A program made the position numbers and the translations under genes. A stretch of DNA of 30,204 nt, taken from positions 1-30,204 of the forward strand of contig JAWQRM010000115.1 of NCBI GenBank assembly GCA_033557675.1, read 5' to 3'. The notes under the pieces were generated by a model. It searched no databases. It worked only from the letters and a program-made list of their open reading frames with translations, and was not told where the DNA came from. Positions 24,495 through 30,204 of this stretch are shown here, in pieces; the stretch's first letter is position 1, and the number at the start of each line of letters is the position of its first letter. The stretch is from Coptodactyla brooksi (Eukaryota; Arthropoda; Insecta; Coleoptera; Scarabaeidae).

Positions 24495-24787
24495 AGTTAA
24501 AAATTTATCGCTCTTAAATAAATGTTAAATTTGTTATGTAGACGTAAATCACCTTTACGCTTTTGAATGGTAAATTTTAGAATTTTAAAAATTTCATCCT
24601 GATCGGTGCAGTACTAACCAAGTTATAAACAAAAAACTAAGTGGATGTAAATCATCTTCACACTCTGTAGTTCATCAGAAATTTCTTCACTGGATTCGCT
24701 TGACAATTCCTCGTTGTCGCCATCATCTTCAGTTAAGTTTATAATGAACGGTTCTATTGCTTCATCCACAAGATGATTTGTTCGATA

Positions 24788-26034
24788 CAGTATGAGGATA
24801 AAATCTCGTAGCATAGGACTTTTAAGCCGCGCCCGCGATGCGTAGTGGGGGACCCTCTGCTTTGTTAAACGGTTAGCGGCAGTCGCGTTTGGCACGTCGA
24901 CGGTAGTGTATCGTACTAGCCAGTGCTCTTTTACTTACGTAAAACGGAGGTCTTAGAAATACCTCGTTCTAAATGTGATTGGTATTAAGTGTTGATTGCA
25001 CAAAACGGACATAAATCTATTCTTATAAAAGGAAAATAAAACATATTCTAAAGCAAAATAAATTCTTAAAACTGAGATGCCAATCGCAGTGCCAATAGTA
25101 ACGTAATCTCTCATAGAAATTCCTTCTAAAATTAGAAAGCATTTCAGGTATGAGAAGGTTAGCTGTTTCTATTATTTTAGTTCTCAGGGCATCCAGATTT
25201 TCTGCTCGCTCATGGCCGTGCACGGCCTGTTTCAAGAAGCTCCACAGAAAAAGGTCATTTGGGAACAAATCTGGAGATCTCAGTCCAAACGTTCAGTTTT
25301 TGCGGATGTTGAGTACAAACAGGAAAACTGTTAAGCAAATTTTTCCGGGACCAATAACGAACAACAGCAGGATTGTGTTTTCCATGCAATGGAAAAGTAG
25401 ATTCATCGGTGGAAACAATATTTTGAATAAAGTTTTCATCCTTATTTGCCTTTTCCATTACTCGCTCACAAAATTTAATCCTTCGAATATTATCCTCGGG
25501 AAAAATCTCTTGACTTTTACTGACTTTATAGCTCTTGTAGCCATGCTTACGCTCCGTACAGTTTTCCACAGCAAGCACAAATCATTTCGTCCCTTCTTAC
25601 TTTCTTTTCGACTTTTCAGGTGAGCGCTTTCTTAGGTGGCATTTGGTACACTCCTTTAGACAATAACTTTTCTCAAATTTGTGAATAAGTCCGGTAATAG
25701 TTTGTCTAGCGGGAGCGGGCCTTCCTGCAAAAAATTGTACGAATAAATCGTGGCAATCGCTTGCAGACCTGCCACCGTAATACTACTTGATAGGTTATAA
25801 TTTTTCTTCAGCGATGTACACACCCATTTCTTTTAATTATATTAGCTATAAATAGATGTGTTTCGTGTGTTAAACAACTGAATAATGCCCGTAATGCCAC
25901 TACATCAACAATATTATGGAATGGGGATACCGCATAACGCGTATTGGCTATAGCCCCCACTTTTGCTTCCCACTTGGGCACGTATTGTGGGCGCGGCTTA
26001 AGGTCCTATGGTGCAAGGTTTTGTCCTCACAGTG
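24788..26034 (-). mobile_element. Tc1/mariner-type transposon with TA flanks
   Basis: Ends cagtatgaggataaaatctc (24788) and, reverse-complemented, cactgtgaggacaaaacctt (26034) are inverted repeats about 60 bp long, sharing cctatg and gggcgcggcttaa. TA dinucleotides flank both sides (24786-24787, 26035-26036). At 1247 bp it has the usual size for the superfamily. It encodes a degenerate transposase on -. Confidence 0.85.
25023..25800 (-). pseudogene. DDE transposase of the 24788 element
   Basis: On - an N-terminal part has fragments around GPLPLDKLLPDLFTNLRK (about 25720-25660). A central frame (25578-25255) has EDNIRRIKFCERVMEKANKD, IVSTDESTFPLHGKHNPAVV (first catalytic Asp), RYWSRKN and HPQKLNVWTEI. 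The C-terminal frame (25268-25023) reads FPNDLFLWSFLKQAVHGHER, then AENLDALRTKIIETANLLIP and RNFYERLRYYW. The block with the second catalytic Asp is deleted at the junction near 25255-25268, so the enzyme cannot be active. It is a relative of the family at 8830-9620. Confidence 0.85.
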
Positions 26035-26036
26035 TA

Positions 26037-26745
26037 TGTATACTTAGCGCCGTCAAAATCGATAGGGTAGTTCTTCAAAAATGAATATCATTTATCATAT
26101 TTGGATAACAGTTTTCGTTTTCAAAATAAAAACGAATAAATACTTTTTCGCTCAATTTGCAACCCTTATTACTCGCCCCATGAACTTTTAGTACACTTAC
26201 GTAAAAAATACGTAAATCTTCAGATTATTAGAGATCTATTAGAACTATTAGGGATCTACTTTGAAATCATCGAAATAGTTTGACAAAGTTAATTTTCTAA
26301 TGAGAAAGAAGTTTATAACACCAAGTATTAAGTTAAGTCTTTTCCTATCTAGGCACAAGTAAAGGAATATGTAGTATTAAATTTTCTCGCTTCATCGATA
26401 TTCGTAGCCTACTATGTACATATCTCTGTTAAAAGTTAAATTTGGGGTTCACGGTTTTCGGTTTTAAATACAGTCGGAACACAAATAATTTCGGTTTGGC
26501 GCTGGCGGTTTAGGCACGCGATTCTTGACTCTTAAGCCTTCGAAACGACCGACCGAAACTTTCCGAACTCCGCAAACTCAATTCTCGCGGAATTTGAACC
26601 GGCACCCCCCCCCCCCCCCTAAAAAAGCCGGTTAATCGCGAGCGCAAACTTTGACAATTTAATTTCCAACCGGCACTGGAGCTTTTTAATTAATCAAGTA
26701 GCAATTACGGATGATGAAATTTTTAATTAGCCGCTCCACTAAATT
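26037..26745. other. Non-coding stretch with C homopolymer
   Basis: Mostly AT-rich. From about 26500 to 26660 it becomes richer in CpG (ggcacgcgattc, ctcgcggaatttgaaccggc), with a run of about 16 C at 26605-26620. No gene is recognised. The C run is a plausible sequencing or assembly weak spot. Confidence 0.5.
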
Positions 26746-26746
26746 G

Positions 26747-26776
26747 AACTGCACCACGTTCATACGTGGTGCAGTT
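26747..26776. repeat. Perfect 12-bp inverted repeat, 6-base loop
   Basis: aactgcaccacg (26747-26758), loop ttcata, cgtggtgcagtt (26765-26776). It is GC-richer than its surroundings. It could be a small hairpin or a palindromic protein site; nothing nearby identifies it. Confidence 0.7.
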
Positions 26777-27479
26777 AACTTTTTTATAGCTTAAACAACA
26801 CACTGCGGATATAGTAAGGATGAAATAAGGCTCATATCGATCAAGCTGTAAAAGCGTGAATAACTTGGAGCTTCAATGCTATTTAAATGGAGAAATGTGG
26901 TCGAGGCACTCAAGCAGACGATTCACGTCAGTAATGACGCATGGCACTTTAAATTTGTTACCAACACTATTACGTATCCAATTAGGTACCATGTGTACCT
27001 TTTTTTAATTAATCTCTACGAAAATGATATAAGCATATTCTTCGAAAATAAATTTAAGCTTGCAAGGTTGGTAGTAATTCTGTCGTCCTTACGGGGATAG
27101 CTCGTAAAGTTATTCTACGTATCTTTATTTTCATCGAATTTTGTTTTGTTATATGCATAACATAAACTGATATCATCACTGCTGTATCTTTTCCTCCCAT
27201 CATCTCTGCCAAGTTTTATATGATACATACAATGTATTTATATATGAAAAAATAAAGTATTAAAAGTAGTCTTTTTAAAGTTGTTTTTGTTTTTTTTTAT
27301 CGCAGAATAGCATAATACATTTAAAGGTAAGAGTAGGTATAGTAAGGTAAGGTTCTTCATTTGATATTTACCTATTTTTTGATCTGATAAGTGCCAGTTT
27401 TCTCTTTAAACAGATTAAAGAAAAAGTTAATATATACAAAAAATCAATCGGTGAGATAGAGAAAGAATAAGAACAAGCT
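26777..27479. other. AT-rich spacer
   Basis: No gene is recognised. The ORF at 26876-27100 has no motif. T and A runs lie around 27285-27300. Confidence 0.45.
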
Positions 27480-27531
27480 ATAAACACTGTTTCTATAATG
27501 ACACCAATGTCATTATAGAAACAGTGTTTAT
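27480..27531. repeat. Perfect 24-bp inverted repeat with 4-base loop
   Basis: ataaacactgtttctataat with gaca (27480-27503) and its exact reverse complement (27508-27531) enclose the loop ccaa. Such perfection over 52 bp is striking in decayed sequence. A tetraloop is shorter than animal pre-miRNA loops and the arms are fully paired, so a recent palindromic insertion is more likely than a microRNA. Confidence 0.85.
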
Positions 27532-28279
27532 TCAGTTAATTTTACTCTTTCGGTATCTTTAATTTTATACTTTTGTAGACCATGCACAACTAGAAGTACC
27601 TTGTTAAATGAATATAGGCAACCAATTACTCAAGTCGTAATTTATATGTACATTTTTATGTCGACCATGATGTTTACTTAGAGGCCGAAACGCGAAATCA
27701 AATAGTTAATGACGTGCATTGTTTGCTTGAGTATAGCTTCTTTTTTACAGCTTGTTTGTATGAGATGTGTTTCAGAATGTGCCCTAATTCGGATGTAGCT
27801 TCTTTTGTATTTTGTTTACATGAATACCACTTTGTTTACACTTATGTTGTAAGAAGTGTTGTAACAACATACAGGGACATACATAGCTGCAATTATTTTC
27901 AAAGCCACAAAGTTATCTTGGAAAATTATTACATAGTTTTCAAAATCAATAGGTCAGAGTTAACCGCACTCAACTAATGATCAATGGTCAATGAGAATTG
28001 TTAATGATTGTTTAATAGCAGTATATAAATGCGCGGCTAGTTCTTTTATTAATTAATATTAATTAATGTGTAATGGGTGCAGTTGTAGTATATAGATTAT
28101 CGACCTATCTGTATATATATATATATATATAGATTGACTTGATGACACTCCAGAGATTATGCTGTGAACATCTAAACCTTGATTGTATTACTCAGTGGTG
28201 CATGGAAATTGAATGGGTATCGACCATAATGTTTGGGGTATATTAATTCCTGTTTATACTGTATCTCGTCACTGGTTGA
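27532..28279. other. Spacer with cgaaacgcg motif and TA tract
   Basis: At 27666-27693 the sequence catgatgtttacttagaggc then cgaaacgcg resembles the other gatg...cgaaac motifs in this window. An ORF at 27714-27977 (+) is unrecognised. A (TA)n tract lies at about 28112-28131, and tatataaatgcgcgg (28022-28036) is a possible TATA-like element without an identified gene. Confidence 0.4.
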
Positions 28280-29560
28280 CGTTGAGATGGCTCTGTGTGA
28301 GCACGACACCTTCCCTCAGTGTTAAATCCTGACGGACACGAGAGTTGTAAGCGGAATTTTCACCGAATATCGCAACGCGGCGTGTTTGTGTGTAAGGGGG
28401 TTTAGAGCTAATGTCATGTTGTACATGTACGTAAGCTTTCAGGTTTCAGATTTATGTAGCCGAAATCTGGTGCAGTTCGGCGAGTTCGAGCAATTTACGA
28501 CCCAATCTGTAACTGGAGAGTTTTGAAATACGAGAGTTCTCTCAGTGGGGATTATGGTGCTCCAGCGCGAAATATATAGATGCAAAGAAAACAGCAAGGA
28601 CTGTGTGTAATAATGGAGTTTTTGATATTTGCCGGCTCTAATGCCCGCAAACCACGTATTATAAACTTTCACGTGCTCTCTTGGAAGTTCACAAGGAGAT
28701 TGAATGTACCAGGTGCCTGGAAAGTTTCGGACTAGAATTTCAATTTAACCGGACTGTATAGCTAAAATATTTTTTTCTGAAGGTTGGTAAGGACTGTTAT
28801 AGGCTTGCATGTGGATTTTTAGCGCGATCTGTCACTTAGTTGAAATGTGTAGTTGCTTTAATTAGAATAATGGATATTTTCTGCCTACTTTCGATAATCC
28901 GAACATATCGATAATCCGGATCAACCAGTGCAATTATTAAAATAATGTGAGAGGAGTACCTATATAATATTTGATCGGATGTTGCTTTGTTTGTAATAGA
29001 AAGAGCAATTACGCAAATAAAGTTTTTGATAGCGTTTTTTAAATAAGTTTTATCGATCGAGCTGTCATTGTTTGTATGGTTGCGCAATGCCACTTGCTAT
29101 TACCGTTTTATCGACATTCAGTGCCGTACATTCACACGGCTTGGGGGTGAACGGGGAGTTTCGAAAACAAGTGAACGTAGTTGTAACACGGCGAAAAAGC
29201 TGATAAAAGGAAATACACTAGTTCGACTACTTCGTCTGCCTTCCGGTCGGGTGGTTCGCGAGTATTGGGAGGGGGGAATGGTCCACTCGAAAAACAATCG
29301 GCGAGTTTGAACGAGCCGACCGCACGATTGGACAGGTGATATTCGAGCACGGAGGCCGGACAAGCGGCAGCAAGTTTCGTCCGCCTCGGCCTGCTTCGGT
29401 ACGGTGTAATTTGAATACCGAAACAGCGCCCGGAAACTTGTAAAAGTTTGATTTTCGGTCCGAAGCAAAACGGGAAAACGCCGCGAACGGATGGCGAACT
29501 ATTCGAGCAACGTCGAGAAACAAAAGTCGTAAAGTTTAAATTTTGCATGTGAGCGAGAGA
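28280..29560. promoter_or_regulatory. CpG-rich block, possible promoter or 5' UTR
   Basis: Base composition changes here: 28280-28480 and especially 29130-29560 are rich in CpG (for example gaacgagccgaccgcacgat, ggaaaacgccgcgaacggat) against an AT-rich background. Overlapping minus-strand frames between 29118 and 29569 are open in several registers, as expected from composition, and none has a recognisable domain. Insect promoters and long 5' UTRs of developmental genes can look like this. The function, and the gene it would serve, are unknown. Confidence 0.35.
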
Positions 29561-29569
29561 ATGCTGCAT

Positions 29570-29870
29570 ACGGCCCTGTATCTTTATTTAGATGTACGTG
29601 AGTATTCGGTTGTTCTCGCGGTTGAAAAATGTTTGATTAGTTTTTTGGGCGTTAAGTTACTTTGACGTTTCAATGACAACTCACAAGGACATGCCGCCAA
29701 CTGTGAAATACAAATTTGAATGAATTATAGTTCATTCGATAGGGGAGGTCGAGGGTACAAAAAGTGTAAAAGGGTTTGGGTGCGTGGGCCTTCGTTTGTG
29801 AGAAATATGCGTGTAAAGTTGAACATTCGACTAGCTCTCTGATAAGTATCTTTGATAGCTTTCTGTAAGT
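29570..29870. other. Spacer
   Basis: Nothing recognised; composition returns toward the window average. Confidence 0.4.
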
Positions 29871-29877
29871 ATGAATC

Positions 29878-29942
29878 GCCGTGGCCGAGTAGCTAAAGAC
29901 GCACACTCTGTATTTTGTTGCCTAGCGTGGGTCAGTTCGAGA
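29878..29942 (+). mobile_element. tRNA-like SINE head
   Basis: gccgtggccgagtagctaaa (A-box-like, as in tRNA-Leu/Ser: gccgtggccgagtggttaa) is followed 30-40 bp later by gcgtgggtcagttcgagac (B-box-like GTTCGA). A T-rich tract follows directly. The anticodon arm does not pair well and there is no acceptor stem, so this is a tRNA-derived SINE head rather than a working tRNA gene. Confidence 0.55.
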
Positions 29943-30006
29943 CTTTTTTTTATTTTTTAGAACTGCAGGTATTACTTTCTTAATTTTCTTTTACTATCGA
30001 ATACTA

Positions 30007-30032
<26 letters not shown>
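30007..30032. repeat. (TA)n microsatellite
   Basis: An uninterrupted alternating at/ta tract of 26 bp. It directly precedes the dispersed cgaaacgtca repeat. Confidence 0.9.
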
Positions 30033-30038
<6 letters not shown>

Positions 30039-30141
30039 CTCGAATTTTCGCGTGGACAGTACATCGTGTGGGGGACATTTCTGCTGACGTTTCGATGAAA
30101 TCCCACATTCATCTTGTTCTCGAGCTTCGTTTGATTGGTGA
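30033..30141 (-). repeat. Dispersed repeat with cgaaacgtca motif, copy 2
   Basis: Homologous to 22391-22498. The core tgacgtttcgatgaaatccc (30085-30104) is identical in both copies. On - this copy reads gatgaatgtgggatttcatc followed by cgaaacgtcagcag. GATGAA and TTCATC can pair as a hairpin immediately before CGAAAC, more stem-II-like than copy 1. Confidence 0.65.
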
Positions 30142-30204
30142 CCAAGAACCCAAACTTACAGATTACAACCGCCAAAACATTCGAGAAAACACACAGATAT
30201 AAAT

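Larger units (their letters stand above)
23314..24643. mobile_element. Tc1-like element made of two inverted 3' halves
   Basis: The ends are inverted repeats of about 40 bp. The left, cacttagtttttgttcataa with cttggttagtactgcaccga (23314-23353), matches the reverse complement of the right, tcggtgcagtactaaccaag with ttataaacaaaaaactaagtg (24603-24643). Between them lie the 3' half of a Tc1-like transposase on - and another 3' half on +, meeting near 24053-24118. Each end is therefore the 3' end of the element, giving a palindromic derivative. Confidence 0.8.

Noticed and set aside
24623..24895. 90-codon minus-strand ORF
   Set aside because: It crosses the end of the transposon at 24788, joining TIR sequence to flanking DNA; no independent support.
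25150..25623. 157-codon plus-strand ORF
   Set aside because: Antisense shadow of the DDE transposase relic on -.
26605..26620. C homopolymer as a functional element
   Set aside because: Such runs are often miscalled in length; no adjacent motif gives it a role.
27480..27531. microRNA precursor
   Set aside because: The loop is four bases and the arms are perfectly paired, unlike typical animal pre-miRNAs; kept only as a hairpin.
29118..29569. Overlapping minus-strand ORFs of 98-145 codons
   Set aside because: Several registers are open at once, no domain or conserved motif is visible, and high GC explains the openness.
29878..29942. Functional tRNA-Ser/Leu gene
   Set aside because: No acceptor-stem pairing and a poor anticodon arm; only A- and B-box-like sequence remains.

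Overview
This is a window of nuclear DNA from an animal, most probably an insect; a beetle would fit, but that is inference. It is AT-rich, its genes are split by spliceosomal introns with GT/AG borders, and it is full of decayed cut-and-paste transposons (mariner, Tc1-like, piggyBac-type), a non-LTR retrotransposon and tRNA-derived short repeats. No bacterial operons, rRNA, CRISPR array or prophage are visible.

Three host genes can be reconstructed across splice sites. (1) RNF10, a RING-finger E3 ubiquitin ligase, lies on + from 5260 to 13389 in eight exons. They give about 711 codons ending at a natural stop; the 5' exon with the start codon was not found. (2) A 135-residue fatty-acid-binding protein lies on - from 19001 to 13770, complete in four exons. 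RNF10 and the FABP gene converge, with only 380 bp between their stop codons. (3) A C22orf39/UPF0545-like (PANTS) gene starts on + at 19154 with two short exons and a 50-bp intron. It is head-to-head with the FABP gene across a 152-bp shared promoter; its 3' exon was not found.

Transposon layout. 1-390: 147-bp tandem repeat and a small inverted-repeat element. 786-2515: element with arms of about 450-500 bp around a decayed transposase. 2615-2772: palindromic element with a hammerhead-ribozyme-like loop. 2839-3946: mariner with preserved ends. 3983-4790: DDE transposon. Inside RNF10 introns: a second hammerhead-like palindrome (5983-6100), an antisense DDE transposase fossil (about 8830-9620) and a tiny piggyBac-type MITE (9779-9860). 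Inside the long FABP intron: a 5'-truncated LINE on - (about 15540-17660) and a mariner relic on + (17690-18290).

From 19430 on the sequence is mostly repeats: a 30-bp minisatellite, an inverted pair of SINE-like copies, a foldback MITE (21899-22375), a Tc1-like element made of two 3' halves in inverted orientation (23314-24643) and a DDE transposon with TA flanks (24788-26034). The last 4 kb (26036-30204) has no recognisable gene. It holds two perfect hairpins, a C homopolymer, a CpG-rich block (about 28280-29560) that could be a promoter or 5' UTR, a tRNA-like SINE head and (TA)n tracts.

The most unusual signal is a set of dispersed motifs resembling the hammerhead ribozyme core (CTGAT, a six-base-pair GCTAAC/GTTAGC stem, then GAAAC). 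Two of them sit at the apex of long inverted repeats.
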